64,000 nt of DNA from Algoriphagus sp. (GTDB lineage: Bacteria; Bacteroidota; Bacteroidia; Cytophagales; Cyclobacteriaceae), in NCBI RefSeq assembly GCF_024305035.1, contig NZ_JAMWZB010000013.1, forward strand, positions 62,001 through 126,000, in the 5' to 3' direction. The notes under the pieces are model-generated. The model searched no databases, was not told the DNA's origin, and saw only the letters and a program-made list of their open reading frames with translations. Below, in pieces: positions 17,587 to 25,313 of the stretch. A program made the translations under genes and the position numbers. Within the stretch, counting starts at the first letter, position 1; every line of letters begins with the position of its first letter.

Positions 17587-19386
17587 TTAAAGATCTGAAT
17601 CCACAGATTCCCCTGCCTGAGTTTGCTTCTCGTACAACTCCGCATAGACTCCTTTTTGAGTCATAAGGGATTCATGGTTTCCCTGTTCGATGATTTTACC
17701 ATCATCCAAAACAATGATATGATCGGCAAGCTTGGCTGAAGATACCCGATGGGAAATAATAATGGAGGTTCGCTCCTGCATGATATTTTTCATGGCCGTG
17801 AGAATCACATTCTCAGTTTTGGTATCTACCGCTGAAAGACAATCATCCAAAATCAAAATTCTCGGCTCCTTGGCGATCGCTCTTGCGATAGAAACCCGCT
17901 GTTTTTGCCCACCGGAAAGCGTTATTCCCCGCTCTCCGAGCATGGTTTGAAAACCCTTTGGAAAATCCATGATGTTTTGGTAGACATCAGCATCTTTGGC
18001 AGCCTGCTCAATTTTTTCCGAATCGGCAGAATCCAATCCAAATGCGATGTTGTTTCCGATCGAATCTGAAAACAAAAAGACGTCCTGAGGCACATAACCA
18101 ATATTTTTTCGCAAATGGGAAATATCAAATGCTTGGATGTTTTTCCCGTCGATTTCAATGGTTCCAGACACCGGATCATACAGTCGCATCAACAGATTGG
18201 CGATCGTGGATTTTCCAGAACCTGTGGTTCCAATAATTCCCAGGGTTTGTCCGGCTTGGATTTCAAAACTTACCTCATCCAAAGCCTTAATTCCGGAGTC
18301 TGGATAAACAAAATTCAGCTTGCTGACTTTGACCCTCCCTTGAATAGGATCCTTGAGGTGATCGGAACTTTTGATGTCGTTTTTCTCATCCAAAAATTCA
18401 TTGATTCTAGCCTGAGATGCAGCAGCCCGCTGTACAATACTGGTGACCCAGCCCAAAGATGTCACCGGCCAGGTTAACATGTTTACGTAAAGGATAAACT
18501 CGGCAATGACTCCGTAACCGATTTCCCCATTGATCACCTGCAATCCACCAATGTAAACTGTAATAATGGTTGAGATCCCAACCAAGGCCATGATCAAAGG
18601 AAAAAAAAGCGCGTTAACCTTAGTTAATCGGATCGATTTATCTTTGTAATCTTCACTGGCAAGGGTAAAATTTCGAACGCTGTCATTTTCCCGAACAAAG
18701 GCCTTTAAAACCCGAATCCCGGAAAAGGCTTCCTGCACAAAGGTGCTGAGGTTGGATAAGCTTCGCTGGATTTTTTCGGAGCGCTCATTGATCAGATTAT
18801 TGACAAAATAAATGCTGATCGAAAGTACTGGAAGGGGAAGCAGGGAATAAAAAGTCAACTCGGGATTGACCGTAATCATGTAAGAGATGACGAGCGGAAA
18901 TAGGATCAGCAGGTTCAATCCATACATGATGGCCGGACCCAAATACATCCGAACACGACTAACATCCTCTGTAATTCTAGCCATCAGGTCTCCGGTACTA
19001 TTCTTTCTGTAAAAGCTCAGCGAAAGATTTTGATATTTCTCGAAAATCTCATTCTTCATGTCATATTCGATTTTCCGAGACATGATGATGATTGTCTGTC
19101 TGATCAAAAAGAGGAAAAAACCTCTGAGCAAAGCCATGGCTAGGATCAAAACACCAAAGACAAGCACAAATTTTAAGAAAATTTCTTGGGCACTTTCCCC
19201 CAATCCACCCAGCTCCAAGGGCCTGAAAATGGAAAAAGTTTCTACCACATAATCTATGGCAAGTCTGACCAGTTGCGCAGGGATAATTACGAAAATATTT
19301 GAGATTACGGTAAATAGTATTCCCAAAAGCAACAAGCCTTTGTATTTATATAAATACTTATTGAGTCTCCAGAGTGGCTTCACCAA
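17587..19386 (-). CDS. ABC exporter, fused membrane and ATPase domains (MsbA/MDR type)
   Basis: 599 residues, the usual half-transporter size. Six transmembrane helices lie within about residues 15-310, followed by the nucleotide-binding domain with Walker A GTTGSGKST, Q-loop VPQDVFLF, signature LSGGQKQR, Walker B ILILDD and the switch His in IISHR. After Walker B the catalytic Glu is replaced by Asp (LDDCLSAVD), as in the weaker half of heterodimeric exporters such as YheI-type proteins. No partner half lies nearby. The substrate (lipid or drug) is unknown. Confidence 0.9.
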   Translation of the reverse strand: MVKPLWRLNKYLYKYKGLLLLGILFTVISNIFVIIPAQLVRLAIDYVVETFSIFRPLELGGLGESAQEIFLKFVLVFGVLILAMALLRGFFLFLIRQTIIIMSRKIEYDMKNEIFEKYQNLSLSFYRKNSTGDLMARITEDVSRVRMYLGPAIMYGLNLLILFPLVISYMITVNPELTFYSLLPLPVLSISIYFVNNLINERSEKIQRSLSNLSTFVQEAFSGIRVLKAFVRENDSVRNFTLASEDYKDKSIRLTKVNALFFPLIMALVGISTIITVYIGGLQVINGEIGYGVIAEFILYVNMLTWPVTSLGWVTSIVQRAAASQARINEFLDEKNDIKSSDHLKDPIQGRVKVSKLNFVYPDSGIKALDEVSFEIQAGQTLGIIGTTGSGKSTIANLLMRLYDPVSGTIEIDGKNIQAFDISHLRKNIGYVPQDVFLFSDSIGNNIAFGLDSADSEKIEQAAKDADVYQNIMDFPKGFQTMLGERGITLSGGQKQRVSIARAIAKEPRILILDDCLSAVDTKTENVILTAMKNIMQERTSIIISHRVSSAKLADHIIVLDDGKIIEQGNHESLMTQKGVYAELYEKQTQAGESVDSDL

Positions 19387-19439
19387 ATAAAAACGTTAAA
19401 ATCGAGGAATTAGAATGTAGAAACTGAATATATTCACCC

Positions 19440-19469
19440 TTTGAAGGCCAATAAAAGTATTTAATTTTG
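19440..19469 (+). promoter_or_regulatory. Promoter of the amino-acid dehydrogenase gene
   Basis: TTTG (19440-19443), an 18-bp spacer and TAATTTTG (19462-19469) match the Bacteroidota sigma-ABfr pattern at both elements. Predicted start of transcription is about 55 bp before the ATG at 19532. Confidence 0.65.
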
Positions 19470-19531
19470 TATCGGCCTGTTTCCTGTAAAGGATAACCCA
19501 AATATAACACATTCTAAAAAGCTAAGTTCAC

Positions 19532-20632
19532 ATGTTAGAGATTAAAGCTTCCCAAACCGTGAAAGAAGGATCCATCTTTGGACAGATTACCACCATGGAC
19601 CACGAACAACTCGTGATTTGCCATGATCAGGCCACCGGCCTAAAAGCCCTCATTGGGATACACAACACGACCTTGGGTCCTGCACTGGGCGGCACACGCA
19701 TGTGGCCTTATGCCTCAGAGTCCGAAGCAATTACTGACGTGCTTCGATTATCACGGGGGATGTCTTTCAAAAACGCCTTAGCCGGTTTGAATTTAGGCGG
19801 GGGGAAAGCGGTGATCATCGGGGATCCGAAATTGAAAAACGAAGCCTTTTTACGAAGATTCGGGCGATTTGTTGAAAGTCTAGGCGGAAGATATGTCACC
19901 GCAGAAGACGTCAACATGAAAACCTCAGATATGGAGTATATCGCCATGGAAACCCGTCACGTGACCGGATTACCTGAAGTCAAAGGTGGAGCTGGCGATC
20001 CTTCACCTGTCACCGCCTTCGGGGTCTACATGGGAATGAAAGCAGCTGCAAAAAAAGCATTTGGATCTGACTCCTTAGCTGGAAAACGAATCGGCGTTCA
20101 AGGAGTAGGACAAGTGGGCAAATACCTCATCGAGTACCTGGTAAAAGAAGGCGCTGAAGTTTTGGTCACGGATATTTTCGAAGAAAAGCTCAAAAAAGTA
20201 GCCCTAGAAACCGGAGCGGTTTCTATTGAGCCTAACTTAATCTATGATTTGGAAATGGACATCTATGCGCCTTGCGCTTTAGGAGCCACAATCAATGACG
20301 ATACCATTGATCGACTCAAATGCGCCGTAATCGCAGGAGGAGCCAATAACCAACTTCAGGATGAAGCCAAACATGGACAAATCCTGTTAGATAAGGGAAT
20401 AATCTATGCCCCGGATTTTTTAATCAATGCCGGTGGGGTCATCAATGTGGGAGCCGAGTATTTGGGAGGTTACAACCGGGATATTGTCTTCCAACAAACT
20501 GAAAAAATCTACGATACCTGTCTGACTATTTTACAAAAATCAGCCGAAGAAAAAATCCCGGCTCAGCAAGCGGCAATCCAGGCAGCCCAAGACCGTATTC
20601 AGGCAATGGGAAAAGTAAAACTATCCTTTTAA
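19532..20632 (+). CDS. Leu/Glu/Phe/Val dehydrogenase
   Basis: 366 residues, the size of leucine/valine dehydrogenases and shorter than glutamate dehydrogenase (about 420-450). The substrate-site motif GLNLGGGKAV contains the conserved Lys, and the NAD-binding Rossmann motif is GVQGVGQVGKYL. It oxidatively deaminates a branched-chain amino acid to its 2-oxo acid, feeding branched fatty acids or energy metabolism. Leucine/valine preference is inferred from length and motif, not proven. It is monocistronic: own promoter upstream and terminator downstream. Confidence 0.88.
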   Translation: MLEIKASQTVKEGSIFGQITTMDHEQLVICHDQATGLKALIGIHNTTLGPALGGTRMWPYASESEAITDVLRLSRGMSFKNALAGLNLGGGKAVIIGDPKLKNEAFLRRFGRFVESLGGRYVTAEDVNMKTSDMEYIAMETRHVTGLPEVKGGAGDPSPVTAFGVYMGMKAAAKKAFGSDSLAGKRIGVQGVGQVGKYLIEYLVKEGAEVLVTDIFEEKLKKVALETGAVSIEPNLIYDLEMDIYAPCALGATINDDTIDRLKCAVIAGGANNQLQDEAKHGQILLDKGIIYAPDFLINAGGVINVGAEYLGGYNRDIVFQQTEKIYDTCLTILQKSAEEKIPAQQAAIQAAQDRIQAMGKVKLSF

Positions 20633-20653
20633 AAAAACATCAACTTACACCTT

Positions 20654-20685
20654 AAAACCACCGGAATTACTTTCGGTGGTTTTTT
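20654..20685 (+). terminator. Rho-independent terminator after the dehydrogenase
   Basis: AAAACCACCG / CGGTGGTTTT hairpin with a short loop, followed by a T-run, 21 bp after the stop codon. It precedes nusB, so the two are separate transcripts. Confidence 0.88.
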
Positions 20686-20748
20686 GTCTTGGGTAGGCTG
20701 GGACAAGCCCATCCAAAATACCTATATTTACAGCTCGTTTTACTCATT

Positions 20749-21933
20749 ATGCTAAATAGAAGAATCCTCAGGGTCAAAGCTTTTCAAAACCTTTACGCCT
20801 ATGAGCAGTGCAAAGGTTCAAATTTCAACCTTGCCAAAGACTTTATACGAGAGTCTTTTCTCCCCGATTTAAATAGTATGGAAGTGCAGGATAAAGCTGC
20901 ATTGGGAAGAGAAGCAGAGCTGGCTGTCCATCTTTTTGAAAAAAATCTGGAATCTCAGGGACAGCTAAAAGCTGCCGAAACCAGCCCCAAGGTGAAAAAA
21001 GTTGTGCTAGAAGCCATTCAGCAGTTTCACAAATCCAATAAAAAAGACCAAGATTTTCTTCTTAAAAATATGGTCGCCTCCGCAGAGCGGATTCCACAGC
21101 TCTACTTATTGGCCATCGAACTGCTTCAAGCATTTTCCAAACATGTGGAAAAAGAATCCGAGAAAAAAAGTCGATTATCAAGCTCCAAGCCCACAATGTT
21201 TGCCAATGAGCTTAATCTGGCCAAAAATCAAATCCTGGTCAATCTTCGGGAATCGGATCAGTATCGGGCTGCAGTAGCTAAGAACAATGCCAACCTAAAT
21301 GACCTTGAACTTGAGATCAGAGAATGGTTTAGAGATTACATTAAACCTTCCCCAGAATATCAGGAATACATTTCGATCGCCGAACCTACTTGGGAGCAAG
21401 ATTTCAATGCCGTAGATGGACTTTTGAAAAAAATCATCTTCAAAAACGAAGTCATTTTGAACTACTTTTCGGAAAAAGACCTTAATTGGACAGAGAACAA
21501 GTCCATCGTAAGGAGTTTGGCTTCCAAAGTATTAAAAAATGCCGCTCATCCGGAAGAAAATTTGGAAGGTGAAATGCCTGAAATCGCCATGAACTGGGAG
21601 GAGGATAAGGAATTCTTTCAAAATATCTTTAACTTCACCATCGAAAGCGATCTAGAAAATAAGAGGATGATTGCCCAGAAAACGAAAAACTGGGACATCG
21701 ACCGCTTAGCATTTACCGACAAAATCATCATTTCGATGGCCGTTACGGAAATGCAGCGATTCCCAAGCATCCCCGTCAAGGTAAGTATCAATGAGTACAT
21801 CGATATCTCCAAGACTTATAGCACGCCAAAGAGCAAGCAATTTGTCAATGGATTGCTCGATGTGATGTCAAAAGAGCTAACCGAGATTGGAAAAATCCGT
21901 AAAAGCGGAAGAGGACTTTTGGACAATAAATAA
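20749..21933 (+). CDS. nusB: Transcription antitermination factor NusB, long Bacteroidota form
   Basis: 394 residues from the ATG at 20749 (MLNRRILRVKAFQNLYAYEQ). An upstream in-frame start at 20689 abuts the terminator hairpin and is rejected. The NusB fold proper is at the C-terminus (DKIIISMAVTEMQRFPSIPVKVSINEYIDIS), preceded by about 230 extra residues, the usual arrangement in this phylum, compared with about 140 residues in E. coli. NusB with NusE/S10 promotes antitermination on rRNA operons. It leads the run nusB-YtxH-DUF1573-yajC-ybbR-coaE. Confidence 0.92.
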   Translation: MLNRRILRVKAFQNLYAYEQCKGSNFNLAKDFIRESFLPDLNSMEVQDKAALGREAELAVHLFEKNLESQGQLKAAETSPKVKKVVLEAIQQFHKSNKKDQDFLLKNMVASAERIPQLYLLAIELLQAFSKHVEKESEKKSRLSSSKPTMFANELNLAKNQILVNLRESDQYRAAVAKNNANLNDLELEIREWFRDYIKPSPEYQEYISIAEPTWEQDFNAVDGLLKKIIFKNEVILNYFSEKDLNWTENKSIVRSLASKVLKNAAHPEENLEGEMPEIAMNWEEDKEFFQNIFNFTIESDLENKRMIAQKTKNWDIDRLAFTDKIIISMAVTEMQRFPSIPVKVSINEYIDISKTYSTPKSKQFVNGLLDVMSKELTEIGKIRKSGRGLLDNK

Positions 21934-21940
21934 AAGAATT

Positions 21941-22243
21941 ATGAGCAAAACCAGCAATTCACTCATCGCATTTGTCATTGGAGCCGGAGTAGGCACCGCT
22001 TTGGGTGTACTTTTCGCCCCAGATACCGGAAGTAACACCCGTGACCGTCTTTCTTTTAAGCTCTCCAAATACAAAAAAGAGCTGGAAGAATTAATTGACG
22101 AACTCGTCGAAGGAAAAGAACTCCACCTCAACGAGGCCAAAACCGAAGGCAAACGGGTGATCACTGAAGCAAAAAATAAAGCCGAAAACCTGCTTACCGA
22201 TGTAAATAAATTAATCGACCAAATAAATCAAGATAAAAACTAA
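21941..22243 (+). CDS. YtxH domain-containing protein
   Basis: 100 residues from ATG 21941, 7 bp after nusB stops; longer in-frame starts overlap nusB and are unlikely. The N-terminal glycine-rich membrane segment (IAFVIGAGVGTALGVLFAPDTG) is the YtxH signature, followed by a charged helical tail. YtxH proteins are small membrane-associated, stress-linked proteins of unclear function. Confidence 0.85.
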   Translation: MSKTSNSLIAFVIGAGVGTALGVLFAPDTGSNTRDRLSFKLSKYKKELEELIDELVEGKELHLNEAKTEGKRVITEAKNKAENLLTDVNKLIDQINQDKN

Positions 22244-22244
22244 T

Positions 22245-22784
22245 ATGAAAATGAAATTCATGAGTTTAGGAGCTTTGGTCCTAGCCTTGGCTCTGGGTAC
22301 TTCCTGTAGCCAAAAAAGCGAACAAGATGCTAAAATCAAGGCATTGGAAGAAAAAATCGCACAACTAGAAACGGGGGGATCTTCGGTCACACCCGTAAAT
22401 GTTCAATCCACTCAGACTGCTGACCCAAGTAGCCTTGGAGCATTCCAGTTCAATGAAATGGAATACAACTTTGGCACCATCCGTGAAGGAGAGGTAGTTG
22501 AGCGAATATTTAATTTCACCAATAACGGTGAAGCGCCTTTGGTTATCTCCAATATCACTGCATCTTGTGGATGTACCAGCCCTGACTGGACCAAAGAACC
22601 GGTCAATCCAGGAGAAGAAGGTTTTGTAAAAGTGGTATTTAACTCCACAGCAAAATCAGGAGCACAGTCTCCAACCGTTACGATTCAGGCAAATACCAAT
22701 CCTACAGTAACAAGACTACGCATGAGAGGTACAGTGACTCCTAAAGTTGCGAGCTCCAGTGCAGTGGGTCCGGTGAAAAGATAA
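22245..22784 (+). CDS. DUF1573 domain lipoprotein
   Basis: 179 residues. The signal peptide has a lipobox-like end (GTSC), then a short coiled coil (KIKALEEKIAQLE) and a DUF1573 Ig-like domain (about residues 65-165) with the family pattern FGTIREGEVVERIFNFTNNGEAPLVI split over two strands and CGCTSPDW. DUF1573 is an ASPM/SPD-2-like beta-sandwich, common in Bacteroidota envelope proteins; its role is unknown. It starts one base after the YtxH stop. Confidence 0.88.
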   Translation: MKMKFMSLGALVLALALGTSCSQKSEQDAKIKALEEKIAQLETGGSSVTPVNVQSTQTADPSSLGAFQFNEMEYNFGTIREGEVVERIFNFTNNGEAPLVISNITASCGCTSPDWTKEPVNPGEEGFVKVVFNSTAKSGAQSPTVTIQANTNPTVTRLRMRGTVTPKVASSSAVGPVKR

Positions 22785-22787
22785 TTT

Positions 22788-23099
22788 ATGATCGCAACAG
22801 TTTTGGCACAGGCCGCTTCGGGTGGCTCAGGCATCATGGGACAGGTATTTCTGTTTGGCTCTATTATATTGATCATGTATTTCTTTATGATCAGACCTCA
22901 ACAGAAAAAACAAAAAGAGACCAAAAAATTTATTGAAGAAATCAAGAAGGGAGATGAGGTAGTCACCATTGGTGGGCTTCATGGCAAAGTCAGCTCAATC
23001 GAAAATGACATCGTGGTTCTGGAACTGGATCGTGGTTTGAAGGTGAGGGTTGAAAAATCTGCCGTTTCCATGGATTTCTCCAAAAAAACGTCTAAATAA
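22788..23099 (+). CDS. yajC: Preprotein translocase accessory subunit YajC
   Basis: 103 residues: one transmembrane helix (about 18-38) followed by the conserved MIRPQQKKQKE and GDEVVTIGGLHGKV motifs. YajC associates with SecDF/SecYEG in the inner membrane. It starts 3 bp after the DUF1573 gene and 9 bp before ybbR, so it is in the same transcript. Confidence 0.95.
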   Translation: MIATVLAQAASGGSGIMGQVFLFGSIILIMYFFMIRPQQKKQKETKKFIEEIKKGDEVVTIGGLHGKVSSIENDIVVLELDRGLKVRVEKSAVSMDFSKKTSK

Positions 23100-23108
23100 A
23101 ATTGAATT

Positions 23109-24074
23109 TTGCCGGATACTAAAAAATCCTCCGAAAGGATTTCTCCAAAAAAACTCTCTAATCTAAAAGTGGTAGTACTCTGCGTGGCAGCGGCTACCAC
23201 TTTTTGGATTTTAAACGCCCTGAATAAGGACGACTATACAACTATTGTCGATTTTCCGATTGAATTTAGTTTTGATCAAGAAAATTACATGGCCGTCAAG
23301 CCCTTGCCCGAGTCCGTCCAAATTGAAATCAGTGGCAATGGCTGGGATCTGCTTCGCAAATATTTCAATGTCAACAATACTCCCTACATCCTAGAGCTGG
23401 ACCGGCCTGCCAACTCGGACTACATTCTGACTTCTGATCTCAAACGTACATTTTCAGAATTCATCACGCCTACCCAATTGGTTTCCATAGTGGATGATTC
23501 TATTCACTACCAAATCGATCCCATTCGGACGGTGAAATTAACCCCAGTTTTGGATACGACCAGTTTTAGTCTTGCCGAAAATTTCAGACTAGTCGATCAA
23601 CCCGTATTTGAACCCAATCAAATCACCGTAAAGGGTCCTGAATCTATAATCGAACTCTTTGAGGGGAAGTACCCGATTAACTTGGATGAAAATCGGCTCA
23701 AAGATGACTTGACCAAAAATATCGAGCTGAGTGCTTCAAAGGAATTGGAGAAATTTATCAGCCTAGAAGAAAAAAGTGTTGCCGTTAGTTTAGACTTAGT
23801 GGCTTTTCTGGAAGGAAATAAAAGGCTGAAGATTAAAAAGATCAACTTTCCTCGCACGGTCTCGCTGGAAGAGGAAGACCCATTGATCATGATGTATTAT
23901 TTGGTAGATGAACGAAAAACGGACGAATTGAAGGAGATCGAATTTGAAGCCATCCTTGATTTTGCTAAACGGAACAAGCAAGATTCAACCATTGATGTGC
24001 AAGTAAGGCCTATGCCGGCTTTTTTGGATCAAGTTCGTATAGAACCTTCGCGTTTCAGGTTAAGGTATGAATAA
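23109..24074 (+). CDS. YbbR-like domain protein
   Basis: 321 residues with one N-terminal transmembrane helix (about 17-37) and extracytoplasmic YbbR-type repeats (for example VKPLPESVQIEISGNG and VFEPNQITVKGPESI). The only plausible start is TTG at 23109: the frame is closed by TGA at 23103, and the next ATG would delete the membrane anchor. In Gram-positives the homologue CdaR regulates a diadenylate cyclase (CdaA); no cyclase gene is next to it here. The end overlaps coaE by 8 bp. Confidence 0.82.
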   Translation: MPDTKKSSERISPKKLSNLKVVVLCVAAATTFWILNALNKDDYTTIVDFPIEFSFDQENYMAVKPLPESVQIEISGNGWDLLRKYFNVNNTPYILELDRPANSDYILTSDLKRTFSEFITPTQLVSIVDDSIHYQIDPIRTVKLTPVLDTTSFSLAENFRLVDQPVFEPNQITVKGPESIIELFEGKYPINLDENRLKDDLTKNIELSASKELEKFISLEEKSVAVSLDLVAFLEGNKRLKIKKINFPRTVSLEEEDPLIMMYYLVDERKTDELKEIEFEAILDFAKRNKQDSTIDVQVRPMPAFLDQVRIEPSRFRLRYE

Positions 24075-24660
24075 GCCAAAAAGAGTAGGAATCACCGGAG
24101 GAATCGGCTCTGGAAAATCTACCGTTGCCAAAATTTTTGAAATTTTAGGTATTCCCATCTATCATGCCGATGATCGAGCCAAATTTTTAATGAATCATAA
24201 TCCGGCAGTAAAAGCACAAATTCAAGCGCATTTTGGGAAAGAGAGCTACCTAGAGCAAGGCACAATCAATCGGGAATTTTTAGCAAAAACTGTGTTTTCT
24301 GATCCCGAGAAGGTCAAACTCATCAATGGTATTGTACACCCGGCAGTAGGTCAAGATTTTGAAAATTGGGCAAACCAACAAACCAGCCCCTACGTGCTAA
24401 AGGAAGCCGCTTTACTATTTGAAATCGGGGGAGAAGAAAAACTCGACGCGGTAATCACAGTCAGTTCACCCTTAAAAATACGGATAAATCGAATTCTTCT
24501 TCGAGACACGCACCGGACCTTAGAACAGGTCAATCAAATCATCGATCAACAGCTTCCCGATGAAATCAAAAATGAGAAGGCTGACTTTGTGATTAAAAAT
24601 AAGGACAATACCCTTCTGATTCCTCAGGTATTGGCAATTCACCAAAAGTTGACATTATAG
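24067..24660 (+). CDS. coaE: Dephospho-CoA kinase
   Basis: 197 residues. P-loop GGIGSGKST (about residues 10-18), then the typical IPIYHADDRA and KEAALLFEIGGE. It performs the last step of coenzyme A synthesis in the cytoplasm. It overlaps the end of the YbbR-like gene by 8 bp and its last six bases overlap the convergent gene (the shared TTATAG carries both stop codons). Confidence 0.95.
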   Translation: MNKPKRVGITGGIGSGKSTVAKIFEILGIPIYHADDRAKFLMNHNPAVKAQIQAHFGKESYLEQGTINREFLAKTVFSDPEKVKLINGIVHPAVGQDFENWANQQTSPYVLKEAALLFEIGGEEKLDAVITVSSPLKIRINRILLRDTHRTLEQVNQIIDQQLPDEIKNEKADFVIKNKDNTLLIPQVLAIHQKLTL

Positions 24661-25077
24661 TGGCTTCTCCCACCAGCTTTTGTGGACGATTTTCCAATTT
24701 CCCTCCACCTTTACCAAGGTCAGGAAATCATAATAGTAGATCCCTGGCCAATACAATTCAGTCTCAACGGAAGCAGTATTCCCCTGAACTCGGATAGAGA
24801 TGATTTCATTACGATAATCCTTTGGATTTCTTGGACTTCCCGAGGCCGTATTTTCCGACCAGGAGTTGAAATCCGTAATGGTCAAATTTTCTCCTCTATA
24901 ACCAATCAACCGGGCCTCTGCTAAAAAGGCCTGACCCAGTTTATCTCGATTCGGTTCGATCATTCCTTCGAAATACCACTGAATGGTTTGAGTGATTTGA
25001 TCTCGATCAGATTTTTCCTGGGCTTTTAGCGAAAATCCACTGAACAGCAAAGCCAAAAGAAGGATAGGATATTTCAT
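24655..25077 (-). CDS. NTF2-like (lumazine-binding type) secreted protein
   Basis: 140 residues from ATG 25077, which puts a normal signal peptide (to LKAQ) at the N-terminus; an upstream ATG at 25098 adds seven residues. The mature part is one NTF2/SnoaL-like alpha+beta cone (DRDQITQTIQWYFEGMI to VKVEGNWKIVHKSWW) resembling the putative lumazine-binding family. No catalytic residues can be assigned. It is convergent with coaE with overlapping stop codons, and an intergenic repeat pair lies just upstream. Confidence 0.75.
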   Translation of the reverse strand: MKYPILLLALLFSGFSLKAQEKSDRDQITQTIQWYFEGMIEPNRDKLGQAFLAEARLIGYRGENLTITDFNSWSENTASGSPRNPKDYRNEIISIRVQGNTASVETELYWPGIYYYDFLTLVKVEGNWKIVHKSWWEKPL

Positions 25078-25090
25078 GCGTCTATAATTA

Positions 25091-25168
25091 ATTTTCAAAG
25101 GTCATCTAGAATCTCGCAGGGTTGATAGTCCTCGCAGTGTATAACTATTTAGTCATGCTCGATTTCAT
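25091..25168 (+). repeat. Intergenic repeat, copy A1
   Basis: About 78 bp starting ATTTTCAAAGGTCA and ending AGTCATGCTCGATTTCAT. The same start is found at 41459 and the same end, with small changes, at 25179-25257, 41459-41580 and 49585-49663. It contains ATAGT/ACTAT inverted arms. It sits just before the start of the minus-strand NTF2-like gene, in tandem with copy A2. Confidence 0.65.
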
Positions 25169-25178
25169 GTGTTTGATC

Positions 25179-25257
25179 ATTGTCTTTTAGCGGTCACATG
25201 GAATCTCACAAGTATATTCATCCCGGTGTGTGACGGGTACCTCATGCTCGATTTTAT
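25179..25257 (+). repeat. Intergenic repeat, copy A2
   Basis: About 79 bp containing TTGTCTTTTAGCGGTCACAT near its left end and TCATGCTCGATTTTAT at its right end. The left part matches 49586-49605 with only two changes. Internal inverted arms GTCACA / TGTGAC and CCCG / CGGG can form a hairpin. It is tandem to copy A1 in the gap between serS and the NTF2-like gene. Confidence 0.65.
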
Positions 25258-25282
25258 CAATACTTAAAATTATTCTCGTTAC

Positions 25283-25312
25283 AAAAAAACCGCTCAACTA
25301 GAGCGGCTTTTG
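25283..25312 (-). terminator. Rho-independent terminator of serS
   Basis: Reading the minus strand, AAAGCCGCTC / GAGCGGTTTTTTT forms a hairpin with a 6-base loop and T-tail directly after the serS stop. Confidence 0.85.
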
Positions 25313-25313
25313 C

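Noticed and set aside
20689-20748. Upstream extension of nusB
   Set aside because: The extra 20 residues begin at the foot of the preceding terminator hairpin and do not resemble NusB starts; ATG 20749 fits the family.
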